Of a DNA stretch of 64,000 nucleotides, positions 21,371 through 32,129 are shown piece after piece (the first letter of the stretch is position 1; each line of letters starts with the position of its first letter). Where the stretch lies: the NCBI RefSeq assembly GCF_024139115.2, contig NC_085140.1, positions 233,370,371 through 233,434,370 on the forward strand. The letters run 5' to 3'. This DNA is from Armigeres subalbatus (lineage: Eukaryota > Arthropoda > Insecta > Diptera > Culicidae). The notes below the pieces were generated by a model. It worked only from the letters and a program-made list of their open reading frames with translations, was not told the DNA's origin and searched no databases. The position numbers and the translations under genes are program-made.

Positions 21371-21690
21371 ACTGTCACGGTGCTCCCCTGACTGTTATTA
21401 ACAAAACCGAACAAGACCGAAACAAAGTATTTGACGAGATTTTATATACAGAATTCTGTGTATAACATCTCGTCAAATACTTAATTCCCAACATCCAAGG
21501 TGCCGTTAGCGATAAATATAGTTTTTTTTGTTACAATCAATAGAGTTCTATATAAAAATGTTGACTACGACGATAAGTAAAATGAGATTTATCGAAGAAC
21601 ATTTAAAAATTAAGATTAGCTTCTTCTTAGTCTACATTCAATTCTAGCCAATTAAGAATAATTAACAATAATTGTTTTTGTTGAAATTAA
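21371..21690. other. Unassigned spacer
   Basis: Contains an imperfect inverted repeat (acaaagtatttgacgag / ctcgtcaaatacttaa, about 21424-21440 and 21468-21484), a possible MITE relic. Otherwise nothing recognised. Confidence 0.3.
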
Positions 21691-21999
21691 ATGGACAATA
21701 CTAAATGCATGTCCTTTTTTCGCAATAAATTTCGGTTTGCAAGAGTTGGGTTTTATACAACTTCGACGTATTTGATGTTCTACTTATATTATGGTTCTAC
21801 ATGTGGCGTTAAAGTTGCAGTGGACGGCAACCGATATATGCTCATTGTGCCATCCCTGCTCATGGCCGAATATATTAAAAAATCCTTTTATATAAAACTT
21901 TATGATATGATATTTAAAGGTCTTCGAAAAATCCAAATTTTCCCTGAAGACAAAGAACTTATCAACAAAACAAAACAGGAGATGCTATTCGCATTATAG
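21691..21999 (+). CDS. Unidentified 102-codon ORF
   Basis: An uninterrupted frame from ATG to TAG in AT-rich DNA. The predicted product is basic at the N-terminus (KFRFARVGF), then has a hydrophobic/aromatic stretch (residues 22-36, YTTSTYLMFYLYYGS) that could be a membrane segment, then a mixed C-terminal half with IKKSFYIKLYDMIFKGLRK and a Lys-rich end. No domain is recognised. The context aattaaATGGAC is acceptable for insect initiation. A small single-exon membrane protein, a gene relic or a chance frame are all possible. No similar sequence occurs elsewhere in the window. Confidence 0.3.
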   Translation: MDNTKCMSFFRNKFRFARVGFYTTSTYLMFYLYYGSTCGVKVAVDGNRYMLIVPSLLMAEYIKKSFYIKLYDMIFKGLRKIQIFPEDKELINKTKQEMLFAL

Positions 22000-22107
22000 T
22001 ATTTGTTCCATTATTAATAACATGCGCATATAATGCTTTCAATTTCAGATTTAGAGAATTTACCTATTAGAAAAAGTTTTATGGTCCTTTAAGGGTAGCC
22101 CTGTATA
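22000..22107. other. Spacer
   Basis: Ends with a pyrimidine-rich acceptor-like sequence (ctttcaatttcag near 22050); no exon is recognised after it. Confidence 0.25.
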
Positions 22108-22495
22108 AAAACACAAATGAACCGTTTGTTTGAGGAACTGCATATGTAACATTTTTGGCCAAAATGAGATTTTTATATATTCCGAATCCTCGTCCAAAAA
22201 TACGTATTCTGGCAAAAAATACGAAAACAATTTTTTTGTTCAGGAATGTGTGAAAAAAATTTCGTTTGTTTGAGAAACTACTTATGTTCACGTACTTTGA
22301 AGAGCAATTGTGAAGTACTGCTTACATTTTTGCACTGAAAGTGCTCCAGGGTATTGAGTTCTGCCATAAACTATTGATCTGTATCGAAGAAACTGAAAGA
22401 TTCGGTGCCAATTTGTTCAAAAACAGTTTTTTGTTGTTTTCTCGAAATAGTGTAAAATGGACTTATGCAGTTTCTCAAACAAATGATTCAATTGT
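22108..22495. mobile_element. MITE-like element with gtttgtttgag subterminal repeats
   Basis: gtttgtttgaggaactgcat (22116) and cgtttgtttgagaaactact (22264) are in direct order, and atgcagtttctcaaacaaat (22466) is inverted, so the outer pair forms ~25-bp subterminal inverted repeats around ~320 bp. There is no coding capacity. Exact ends and target duplication are not clear. Confidence 0.45.
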
Positions 22496-22840
22496 ACATA
22501 ACATGTGAAAAAAGTTATTAACATTAACAAATTACAATGATATGGAAATGCTAATATCATCTTCCAAACTTAGAGGGCGAAAGTATAGAATTGATAGTTC
22601 CGTTAGGACACGGCAGGCATGAAGAATGTTTTAATAGTAGTCGATTTGTAAGCGAGCGGAGGGCAATATTTATGATGGCACATATCGCATGACCTTCCTT
22701 CTGCCAAACTCCCGTATGAAGGGGGACGGAAGAATATCAGTGTGGAAGCTGATATATCTCCACTGGCACAAACACAATTGTACATTACAAGTGAAAAAAG
22801 TTATTAACAAATTAGTCCCATGATATCGAAATGACATTTC
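22490..22840 (+). repeat. Direct repeat pair of about 65 bp, 280 bp apart
   Basis: caattgtacataacatgtga / aaaaagttattaacattaac starting near 22492 recurs as caattgtacattacaagtga / aaaaagttattaacaaatta starting near 22778. The DNA between (22560-22770) is GC-richer, with the usual look of a mosquito dispersed repeat, but I do not recognise it. Confidence 0.5.
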
Positions 22841-23374
22841 CTGTCACTGCTCATATACCAATAATTTTCGCGAAATGGATGATTTCGATTTGATCCGTGT
22901 CATTTTTAATTCTCTATTGCATGCTTGCTTCTGATTTTTTTTACAAAAATGAGAAACAACGCAATTTGCACTTCAATTCTTTGTTTTTGATTGATATTGT
23001 ATGGGTACATGTAATGAATTCAAGAAGCAATAATCCATTTGTTCTTTACTAAAGCTCCATCCATACTTATATACGTCAACAAACTTTCTCGAAACCGCAT
23101 TAATTTACAAAAAATTGCGCAGCATCGTGGTATGCTCAGTGAAGCCGTTTGAACACTTGATGACCTTTAAGGTGTCAGACATAACCCTACTCCATAAATC
23201 CATAAATCTGCCCAGTTCGTTTTAACACTGCTTTCTATATAACGTTATAGAATGTAGAGTTCACGTGAAGTGAAAGAGGAGGACACTTTATCAATATTGA
23301 ATCACTGTCCTTTGCAGCATGACCGACTTTTTAAATTTTTATTAGAACCTGTATCGCGGTCGCAATTATCACGA
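22841..23374. other. Dispersed repeat piece and unassigned DNA
   Basis: 22920-23035 resembles 51265-51385 in the same orientation (caaaaatgag.aa, caatttgc, tctttgttttt, ggtacatg.aatgaattcaag), so both are copies of one dispersed repeat. The remainder is unassigned. Confidence 0.4.
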
Positions 23375-23600
23375 CCGAAATCCTTGTAAATTCCCACAGA
23401 AAAAGCTTCGGAAATTCCACATTAAATGGTATGGAATTTCCATACAATTTTTCGGAATTTCAACGAGAAAAACATTTGAATCTTCCCATAAAATATTCTG
23501 GAGTTTCAACGGAATGTTTTGGAAATGTTCATCGAGAAATTCTACGGAAATTACACTGGTTCCCCGGTATTTCCACGGAAAGTTATGTGGACTTCTACCA
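23375..23600. repeat. Degenerate ggaaattccac repeat block
   Basis: Same motif family as 20.15-20.66 kb: cggaaattccac, ggaatttccata, cggaatttcaacg, ggagtttcaacgg, ggtatttccacgg, with a period near 30 bp. The 110-codon minus frame over it is an artefact of the periodicity. Confidence 0.55.
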
Positions 23601-23704
23601 ATTTGAATAAGTAGACGCGGGAAATCATAGACGGCGGCGCGCAGATGCAATAATGTTGTCGGCGCCATGTTGCCAACAATATTGGCGGCAGCAGCGCACA
23701 CCTC

Positions 23705-24330
23705 TAGCCATAGCTGATCTCGATCGATTGTATCATATGCGGTTTTGAATTCGATGAATAGATGATGTTAGGGCACGTTGTATTCGCGACATTTCTGTAA
23801 TATTTGGCGTACAGCGAAAACCTTGTCCGTGGTAGAGCGATCGCCAATGAATCCTACTGGTACTACGCCATCAACTCTCTTGCAATTGGTGATTTCGCGA
23901 TAGTTGCTACAATCCAGCTTATTGCCCTTTCTGTAGATGAGACACACGACACGGCAGAACCTCATCCTCCCTAATCTTGGTGATAACCCAGAGCTGCGCT
24001 CTAAGCAGTGCCTCAACCCTAGAAGCTTTGTTATTTTTCAGCCGGCCAATCGCCTCCTGGATATCCTGTATATCAGGAATTGGAAAACGTATGTCATGTG
24101 CGCGTGCTCCCAGGTTCGTTACCATACCACCATCGTTGTCTGCCACATCGCTAATCAGGTGCTCTTCGTAGTGCTGCCGTCACCTCTGAATCACCTTACA
24201 CTCGTTCGTAAGAAGGTTCCCGTTCATGTCCCTACACATGTCCCTGTCCTGAGGTTGTGGCACGTGGCCCTTACGTGAACGGTTTAACTTCTCATATAAT
24301 TTTCTGGAAAACCGAGCTTGGCTTTTCTGC
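23705..24330 (-). mobile_element. RTE-like LINE relic (copy I)
   Basis: On the minus strand, read from 24330 down: a linker with LYEKLNRSRKGHVPQPQD and MNGNLLTNECKVIQR, then ADNDGGMVTNLGARAHD, RLKNNKASRVE, QLWVITKIREDEVLP, KGNKLDCSNYRE, GDRSTTDKVFAVRQ and KCREYNVP. This is the same order as copies B, C and K but with several frameshifts and small deletions. Both ends are truncated; no endonuclease, FADD or 3' tail. It is older than copies B and K. Confidence 0.75.
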
Positions 24331-25592
24331 CTGTTATCTAATATGTACATGCATTCATCTTTTAGATTAGGTGTTCCTTGTTTGATTACCACAATCACCT
24401 TTATTTGCTATGAGACATTTTTTCCTTCCTCGTGAAGCAAATTGTTCTGAAAGGCAATATGATCAGTCCACAACCACTCCTCTCCAAACTTGCCTCTAAT
24501 TTTAATGCTGCCATCTGCATAACTTTTCAATACAATACTCGGCTGAGTCTACTTACCTACCTTAGATAGCATAAATTTGGTAATACTAAAAATGCTCTGG
24601 GCTATACAACAATAACTCTTTCACGTTGCAATTCAATTTTAAATCATTTTACCTGACATTTACCTTTCAACCGAATACAAATCTAAAGCGATTCAACAAT
24701 TCAGACAGACGGCAAGTTACGTCTTGGTTCAAATGCATTATATTCTTACAACGAAGGCGGGTGCATAAAGCAGTAATAATCGTATCCAACATTCTTTGTA
24801 TACACGAATCAAATAGTGCGAGCGATACCGAAGCAACACGCATAAACATCAAACTATAAATTCCTCAAGTGGCTGACGTCGGTAGATACTATAGCTCGGT
24901 TGGATTGCAAAGCTTACGAGTTATTTTTGTGAAATTTGAAAAATGACATACCTAAGAATAGGAAGTAGCAAAAGCTTTCGCAATGCGCGCTCAAATTCCG
25001 ACAAAACAGTTCGTCGGCTGAACCGGCAGAACTCATTCTATAAGTGCGATTCAACGAGGCGTTACCTTATTGGATGGGATAAATCTTGTCCCATCTTGCG
25101 GAACCATGTAGTATGCTTGCTTTCATGCTCGTTCGGAGTGTGTAGAAATTGGTTTTGACTGGGATTTGCACTCGTATAATACCTATTCATTATTCAAGGG
25201 AATCAAGCACTGACGAAGTGGTCAATTGCAGTCCAGCAGCCAGGAGTTAGTCCCAGATGCACTGGAAAATGAATCATCAGATATTCATTAATTTTGACCT
25301 CATGCTGGAGCTCGTCTTTCTGAACAATAGTGGTCTGATGAATGGATGACAAATAGTTTATAAGACTTTAAGTTGTGCATATGCGTTTATTTGCTCATTT
25401 TTATTGTTTTCAATACTTTGTTCTATTAAGACGTCAGAACACTTTGTATTGAATTGCAATTTTTCCTTTATGTGTGTATTTAATGCGGTCATCCATCTGA
25501 TTTATGGTATTGATTTAGATGTAATTTAATATCATCAAATTAAAAAAAATAAATGCAAAGATTAGACTTAACTGCCATAATTATTATCTTTT
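24331..25592. other. Unassigned DNA
   Basis: A plus-strand frame at 24943-25158 is Ser/Arg/Asn-rich and has no recognised domain. Otherwise AT-rich without features. Confidence 0.25.
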
Positions 25593-25929
25593 GAATAATA
25601 AATTTCTTCTTCTTCTTCTTCTTCTTCTTATTGGCATTACGTCCCCACACTGAGACAGAGCCGCCTCGCAGCTTAGTGCTCATTAAGCACTTCCACAGTT
25701 ATTAACTGCGAGGTTTCTAAGCCAGGTTACCATTTTTGCATTCGTATATCATGAGGCTAACACGATGATACTTTTATGCCCAGGGAAGTCGAGACAATTT
25801 CCAATCCGAAAATTGCCTAGACCGGCACCGGGAATCGAACCCAGCCACCCTCAGCATGGTCTTGCTTTGTAGCCGCGCGTCTTACCACACGGCTAAGGAG
25901 GGCCCATTATGAATATTATGAATAATAAA
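25593..25929 (-). mobile_element. Feilai SINE, near full length
   Basis: The element is about 25604-25905, reversed. On the minus strand it begins gggccctccttagccgtgtg (A-box region), has ggctgggttcgattcccgg (B box), a body with aaaagtatcatcgtgttagc, and ends ..gccaataagaagaagaaga. This matches the Feilai family known from Aedes aegypti. gaataataaa occurs at 25593-25602 and 25920-25929, a possible target duplication, but the AT-rich context and a 14-bp gap make it uncertain. Confidence 0.85.
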
Positions 25930-27149
25930 CAAATTATTACCATTATCGCCCTCCGCAACGAAACAAAACAGAGAACCCAAATTCCTATGTTAGACAAAGT
26001 GTAAAAGTTGGTGATGAAATTTTAAATGCAACTCTCCAAATAGTGTATCAATTGTGAACAAATCAAATCCACAGCTACCGCTTTCTGCAACTGTTTTGTT
26101 CGGTTTACCAAGAACGTCTACACAGGGTTCGTTTTCTGCTCTTTTACAAACATAACGGTAAGTACAGATATCCTGCCAAGTTCAAACTTATTTCATATTT
26201 ATCCAAAAAATCTTATACATTGCTTTGCGTTTACCGGAAAGGGAACATGACCCAACGTACAGCGAAGCACCTGGTGATGTTTTATAATATGATTAAATTA
26301 TTCAAATAATTAAATTGTTTTCTTCCACTTCTATCCAGAAGTGCAGGGTAAAAGTTGGACGTATCGTTTCTCTAGCACTGCCCATTCGTAACGGTATACG
26401 TACCGCCGAGGGAGGAACATTCTGTTGCTTCTCTTTAAACAACCAACATCCAGCAAGGGAAACTCGGGAAAACTCACACCTCATATTTGCAAACGACACT
26501 CGTACAACTGGAACAACATTCGCAAGTGGGAAAGGCGACTCATTAACAACACTTGACAATATATGCATCGATTTGAAATGCATTTTGTTTCAGATCCAGT
26601 TAGAACTTTTAATAAATTTTGTTGGTGCAGGCGAAATTTGAATAACCTGATTACACATAACTTGTTTTACATTCCCCGATTGCGCTGTTCTCATGAGACC
26701 TATAAAAACGATGCAATCAGTAGCACAACAGGTGGCTGGGGCACGTTATATCTGTCTTACTTGTCTCATGCATAGATTGTCCTGTAATTGGAAAATATGG
26801 ATAACAAGTGAATATCGAGCTATTTAATAAATTTAATGCATGATACAAACTATTGTGTTATTATATAGTGACGTACAAGCTCAAATATTTCGATTCAGCT
26901 TAGCGTAGTTTTTCACGAATTTTGCACTGAAAAGCAGATGTTTACCACATGATCAGATATGTGTGGAAAAATCACTAAATTATGCATTGCTCTCACACCT
27001 CTCATTCCTGAAAGCCCAAATAATGAAGATGTAATAGTTTTCATACAGTGCTGAAATTTGAGTCAATTGTTCAGATTAGGAAAGCAAATGATCTACCTTT
27101 TTCACCATTTTACATCTTGTGCTTTTGGAAAATACTAGAAAAACCCGTT
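25930..27149. other. Unassigned DNA
   Basis: A possible exon-like stretch ends in a good donor (acg/gtaagta at about 26158). Overlapping ~100-codon frames on both strands at 26302-26641 have no recognised domain. No repeats found. Confidence 0.25.
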
Positions 27150-27300
27150 GTTTTTGTGATTGATGTGTGGCTTTTGGGCCGTTCAGAAACCACGTGGTCA
27201 TATATGGGGGGAGGGGGGTTTGGAAAATGACCACGATAAACCACATGGTGTTGCTCTCGAACCACGTGGTTTTTTTTACACGAAAAACTTTTGGTGAATA
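27150..27300. repeat. ccacgtggt-containing dispersed repeat relic
   Basis: gggccgttcagaaaccacgtgg, ggggggaggggggtttgg, gaccacg and gaaccacgtggttt are spaced as in a mosquito dispersed repeat I have the impression of having seen before but cannot name. The ccacgtgg motifs at 27191 and 27261 could pair. Confidence 0.35.
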
Positions 27301-27459
27301 GCAATAGCGGTGTAAAAAATACAAATCATTAAAATTTAATAATTTAATCATTAAACGCAAAGCGCTCAGCGTTAAAAAGACGTAGGTGTGCATCGAGAAA
27401 AATCGGTAACGCAGCGTCGGTCGCAACGCCGATGCATATCTGCGTTAATTGACCATCTT

Positions 27460-27860
27460 AGCCTTAGATCCTATTTCCATGAAAAAATAAAAGAAAAAAC
27501 AAGTTGCGATTCAGTCTCAATTTCCACAAAAAAAATTGGAAAAGAAAAATGGAAATTTTTTTTTTCAAATTCTGCCGCAGATGGTTTTTGGCATCACGCC
27601 GCAAGAAAAAAACTTCAAAAGAATTTCTTGTGGATATCCAGGAAAAATCCAGTAAAGAAATTTCCTGTAAAAATGTTGACATTAAGTACTTCATACAATC
27701 CTGATAAAGTGCTGTCATTCAGAATGATCTTGAACAATTCTCTCTGAAAAATTTTGCTTAGAAATTTTGCTACAAATTGTTAATGAAAAAAAAACAAAAC
27801 ATCTCCAGTGTAAATTCCGAAAATGTTTCCTTAAAACTCCGAAAAAAATTACATGTGAAT
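27460..27860. repeat. Degenerate gaaattt/ggaaa repeat block
   Basis: Same low-complexity family as 20.15 and 23.4 kb: ttggaaaagaaaaatggaaattt, gaatttcttgtgg, aaatttcctg, gaaaatgtttcc. Overlapping frames on both strands are artefacts. Confidence 0.45.
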
Positions 27861-27904
27861 TCTGTCTGAAAATTCAAAACAGTCCCGTGGCAAATACATA
27901 TAAT

Positions 27905-28145
27905 TTTCATCCGGAGATGACGAGTTCGATTCTCGTTCCTGTCTAGGATGTTTTCGGGTGGGAAACATTCTCGACATCCTTGGTATAGTGTATCCATCGT
28001 ACTTGCTACACAAGAAATATAATCGTGCAATGGATGGCATATGAAAGCTTTCAATTTATAACTGAGTAAATGCTACTAGAATATACTAAGTTGAAAAGCA
28101 GACCAACTTCTAGTTGGAATATGGAGCCATAGAAGAAGAAGAAGA
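27905..28145 (+). mobile_element. tRNA-derived SINE, second family
   Basis: Starts at catccggagatgacgagttc (B-box region; the first ~30 bp with the A box are missing) and runs through gtttTcgggtgggaaacatt, cttgctacacaag, aaagctttcaatttataact and agttgaaaagcagacc to an agaagaagaagaa tail. It matches the copies at 14.8 and 50.7 kb with moderate divergence. It sits inside a tract of the gaaattt low-complexity repeat. Confidence 0.75.
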
Positions 28146-28269
28146 CTTCTAAATTTTTCAAGAAAAATCTTCTGAATTTCCAAGAGATATTAAACAGCCA
28201 ATGCCACATGAAACACTTGATATTTCCGTTGATTTTTTGTTTTTGGATTTTTTTTTTCAAATTTGGAAT

Positions 28270-29050
28270 TTTGAAATGAAAATTTGTCGGAATACTTTTT
28301 TACGCTCTTTGTAAATTCTATCACATATTTTTTATTTTCCAAGTATTTTTTTATTCGAGGTATTATTTAGAATTTCCATGGAAAAGTCTATGGATTATCT
28401 ACAAAAAATTCTTTGGATTTTCAAAGAATAAATCTTTAGAATTCTCTAGGTTTATAATTTTAGAATTTGCACCGTAAATTCTTCCAAAATTTCATCAGGA
28501 ATTCATTCTTTTTCTAGAAGTTATTTGATTTCTTTGTAGGTTCAGCTAAACATTGCTTTAAATCTTTACCATGCAAAGATGCACAGGAAATGATTTAGAA
28601 ATTTTAAGGAATTTTTACAAATCTTTAAAATTTAGATTTAATTTTTTAAGGAATTCCTACTGGAAATGCTTCAAAAGTACAACCTTTACAAGTACTACAA
28701 AAGTATAATTTATTCGTTATATCCACTTGTAAAAACATCGGAATTTCCTCGGGAAATTCATTATTGGTGTTTCAGATGAACTTTTTTCGATTTTCAACTG
28801 GAAAATCTTAGGAATTTCCGAAAATATTCCGAATAATTTATTTTGGAAATTTAAAAAAACTGCTGAAAATTTCTAAGAATTTTGGAAAAGGAAAAAAATT
28901 CCATTGTTGTTGCCCAGAATTTTGAAAAAAATCTTTAGAGATTCTGTAAAAAAAAGTAAGATGGATTTTTTTTTCCAATTTATTCTGGAAATTCTTAGGA
29001 ATTTGATGTTTATTGGAATTTTCATTTTATTTCATTTTATTGGAATTTTC
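28270..29050. repeat. Long degenerate ggaatttcc-type repeat block
   Basis: About 780 bp of loosely periodic aatttccatgg, ggaatttcc, ggaaattc, agaatttt variants with very low GC. The largest block of this family in the window. It ends with a clean short direct repeat, ttggaattttcattttattt / cattttattggaattttcat (29010-29055). Confidence 0.55.
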
Positions 29051-29204
29051 ATCATTGACGGCTTCCCCTACGTGTATGTGGTGATGGTTAGCGAGGGAGT
29101 ACTATCAGAATGGACCAATCGACGTTTGAATCCTTGTTTACAACATCACATACGTCCTTTTGAATAAGTACCTGAGATATATTCGAGAGCTATTCATTTA
29201 TTTC
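29051..29204. other. Spacer
   Basis: Flanking DNA just beyond the 3' end of copy C. Nothing recognised. Confidence 0.3.
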
Positions 29205-29215
29205 ATTTATTCAGA

Positions 29216-30034
29216 CTAAGGCCGAATATATAAGAGTCTTCTCCATTCGGCTCGGTCCATGGCTACACGTCGCCAACCACGCAGTCTACGGAGGGTCCGC
29301 AAGTAATCTTCCGCCTGATCGATCCACCTTGCCCGCTGCGCACCTCGCCTTCTTATGCCCATCGGATCGTTGTGGAGAAGCATTTTCATCGGGTTATTGT
29401 TCGACATTCTGGCTACGTTCCCGGCCCACCGTAGTCGTCCGATTTTCGCGGTGTGAACGATGAATGGTTCTCCCAACAGCTGATGCAACTCATGGTTCAT
29501 TCGCCTCCTCCAAGTACCGTCCGCCATCTGCACCCCACCATAGATGGTACGCAGCACTTTCCTTTCGAAAACTCCAAGTGCGCGTTGGTCTTCCACGAGG
29601 ATCGTCCAGGTCTCGTGTCCATAGAGGACTACCGGTCTAATGAGCGTTTTGTAGATTGTCAGTTTGGTACGGCGGCGAACTCTATTCGATCGGAGCGTCT
29701 TGCGGAGTCCAAAGTATGTACGATTTCCAGCCACTATGCGTCTCCGAATTTCTCTGCTGGTATCATTTTCGGCAGTCACCAGTGAGCCCAAGTACACAAA
29801 TTCTTCTACCACCTCGATTTCGTCACCACCGATGCAAACTCGCGGTGGGTGGCTCACATTGTCTTCTCTTGAACCTCTTTCTATCATGTACTGCGTCTTC
29901 GACGATTTGATGACTAGTCCGATCCGCTTGGCTTCCCTCTTAAGTCTGATGTAGGCTTCCTCCATCTTCTCAAAGTTACGTGCCATAATATCTATGTCGT
30001 CGGCGAGGCCAAATAGCTGGACGGATTGTACCAC
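29216..30034 (-). pseudogene. RT C-terminal half of copy C
   Basis: 272 codons. The active-site block reads GLADDIDIMAR (Phe to Leu; both Asp kept), then IKSSKTQYM, VCIGGDEIEVVEEFVYLGSL, IRPVVLYGHETWT, ERKVLRTIYGGVQ, WRRRMNHELHQL and TRRRGAQ-type (IRRRGAQ) before the family stop. Apart from the missing upstream frame this half is intact and is a good reference for the deletions in copies B and K. Confidence 0.75.
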
Positions 30035-30699
30035 TCGTGTTAATCCCTGCTCTTCGTATTATCCCTTCCAAAGCGATGTTGAATAGCAGACACGATACAC
30101 CATCACCTTGCCGTAACCCTCTGCGGGTTTCGAAGAGACTCGAGAATGCCCCTGAAACTCGAACTACGCACATCACCCGATCCATCGTCGCTTTGATCAA
30201 CCGTCTCAGTTTATCCGGAAATCCGTGTTCTTGCATTTGCTGCCATAGCTGGTCCCGATCGATTGTATCGTATGCGACTTTGAAGTCGATGAATAGATGA
30301 TGTGTGGGCACGTTGTATTCGCGGCATTTCTGTAGTACTTGGCGAATGGCGAACACCTGGAATTTGGGAGAGTACCTTGTAGGCAGCGTTCAGCAATGTG
30401 ATTGCGCGGTAGTTGCTACAATCCAGCTTATCGCCCTTTTTGTAGATAAGACACACGACACCTTCCATCCACTCCTGCGGCAAAACTTCCTCCTCCCAAA
30501 TCTTGGTAATGACCCAGTGCAGCGCGCTAGCTAGTGCCTCACCACCGTGTTTAAATAGCTCTCCTGGTAGTTGGTCAACTCCAGGGGCTTTGTTGTTCTT
30601 CAGCCTGCCAATCTCCTCCTGAATTTCCTGGAGAAGGCCTATCACCATACCGCCATCTTCGTCTGCCACATCGCCATTCATGTGCTCTTCGTAGTGCAC
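29976..30699 (-). pseudogene. RT N-terminal half of copy C
   Basis: Two overlapping frames. 30699-30360 carries DEDGGMVIG, RLKNNKAPGVDQLPGELFK, EEEVLPQEWM and LIYKKGDKLDCSNYRAIT. 30356-29976 carries FAIRQVLQKCREYNVP, HHLFIDFKVAYDTID (motif A) and RRGLRQGDGVSCLLFNIAL (motif B). About 35 codons are deleted between them, and the second frame is shifted relative to the C-terminal half near 30035. Confidence 0.7.
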
Positions 30700-31002
30700 C
30701 TCACGCTAGTTCGTAAGAAGGTTCCCGTTTATGTCCTTACACATATCAGGCTATGACACGTGGCCCTTACGTGAACGGTTCAACTTCTCATAGAACTTTC
30801 GCGCTAATAGCGCGGTACAGTTGCTTCGTCTCTTCACGGTCTCCATCTTCTTTCTGACGCTTTTTCCTCCGGAAAATCGAGTTTTGTCTGTTCCGCGCCT
30901 GTTTATATCGTGCCTCGTTCGCCCTCGTGCGGTGTTTCAGCAATCTCGCCCATGCTGCACTCTTCTCCTCAACTAACTGCTCACATTCGCCGTCATACCA
31001 GA

Positions 31003-31662
31003 TCAGATCTGATCCGGGGGCACCGTGCCAAGTGCAGCGGTTGCGGTGCTACCAATGGCGGATCGAATATCTCTCCAGCCATCTTCAAGAGACGCTGCGC
31101 CTAGCTGCTCTTCCGTTGGGAGTGCCACTTCCAGCTGCTGCGCGTATTCTTGGGCTAGTCTACCGTCTTGTAACCGCCCAATGTTAAGCCGCGGCGTCCG
31201 ACTTCGACGCGTGTTGTACACCGTCGAGAGTTTTGAGCGCAGGCATACTGCAACGAGGTAGTGGTCGGATTCTATATTCGCACTGCGGTAAGTGCGGACG
31301 TTCGTGATGTCGGAGAAGAATTTACCGTCGATTAGAACGTGGTCGATTTGGTTTTCCGCTCCTTGGTTAGGTGATCTCCATGTGGCCTTGTGGATATTTT
31401 TGCAGGGAAAGAAGGTGCTTCGGACTACCATTCCGCGGGAGGCTGCGAAGTTTATGCATCGTTGGCCGTTGTCATTCGATACGGTGTGCAGACTATCCGG
31501 TCCGATGACCGGTCTATACATTTCCTCCCTTCCTACCTGTGCGTTCATGTCACCGATGACGATTTTGACGTCCCGCAGTGAACATCCATCGTATGTCTGC
31601 TCCAGCTGTGCATAGAACGCTTCTTTCTCGTCGTCGGGTCTCCCTTCGTGTGGGCAGTGCAC
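31003..31662 (-). pseudogene. APE-type endonuclease of copy C (C-terminal two-thirds)
   Basis: 219 codons with VHCPHEGRPDDEKEAFY, IVIGDMNAQVGRE (catalytic Asp-Asn at about residues 38-40), ENQIDHVLID (about 102-111) and NIESDHYLVAV (catalytic His about 132). This is the APE endonuclease fold that nicks the target for LINE insertion. It differs strongly from the endonuclease at 56.35 kb (GDFNAKIG, IASDHHLL), so two RTE families are present. Confidence 0.75.
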
Positions 31663-31869
31663 GTTGATGATGCTATAGTTGAAGAAACGGCCTCTTATCC
31701 TCAGCTTTCACATCCTTGCGTTGATTGGCTGCCACCCAATCACGCGTTGGCGCATCTTTACCAGCACTATGAAGCCGGTACCCAGCACGTTGGTGGTGCC
31801 GCAGCTTTGGAAGTAGGTAGCTGCTCGATGCCCGCTTTTCCATACTATCTGTCCTGTCCAGCAGATTTC

Positions 31870-32085
31870 CTACAGCTCTACGACGTCGAAGTTGCGGGGA
31901 TGTAATTCATCGTAGATAATACTGTTGCATCCTGCGAAGCCTAGCGACTTGCAGTTCCATGTTCCAAGCTTCCAATCGTGATCCTTTATTCGTCGCCTAG
32001 GTCTTTGCCGATTATATCGAGTCGCATTATCTCTTATATTGTTCGTAATTATTGTTTTTCCAGGCGGCTTATTGGGCCTGCGCAA
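31870..32085 (-). pseudogene. ORF2 N-terminus with start of endonuclease, copy C
   Basis: 71 codons: a basic N-terminal stretch (RYNRQRPRRRIKDHD) followed by WKLGTWNCKSLGF, the first endonuclease motif with its catalytic Asn. It ends in a stop where the family continues. The remaining endonuclease codons resume in the same region after further stops. The Met at 32085 may be close to the real ORF2 start, since leader-like non-coding sequence lies upstream. Confidence 0.6.
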
Positions 32086-32129
32086 ACCTCCTGTCTAGTC
32101 GGAGGGCCGTCGTGTCAGGGCTGTTTAGC

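Noticed and set aside
23369..23701. A 110-codon minus frame
   Set aside because: Most of it is the periodic ggaaattccac repeat translated; the apparent Phe/Asn pattern follows the DNA repeat.
25593..25929. Protein-coding or tRNA function for the 25.6-kb Feilai sequence
   Set aside because: The same ~300 bp recurs at 36.3, 48.4 and 63.5 kb with tails and target duplications, which is SINE behaviour.
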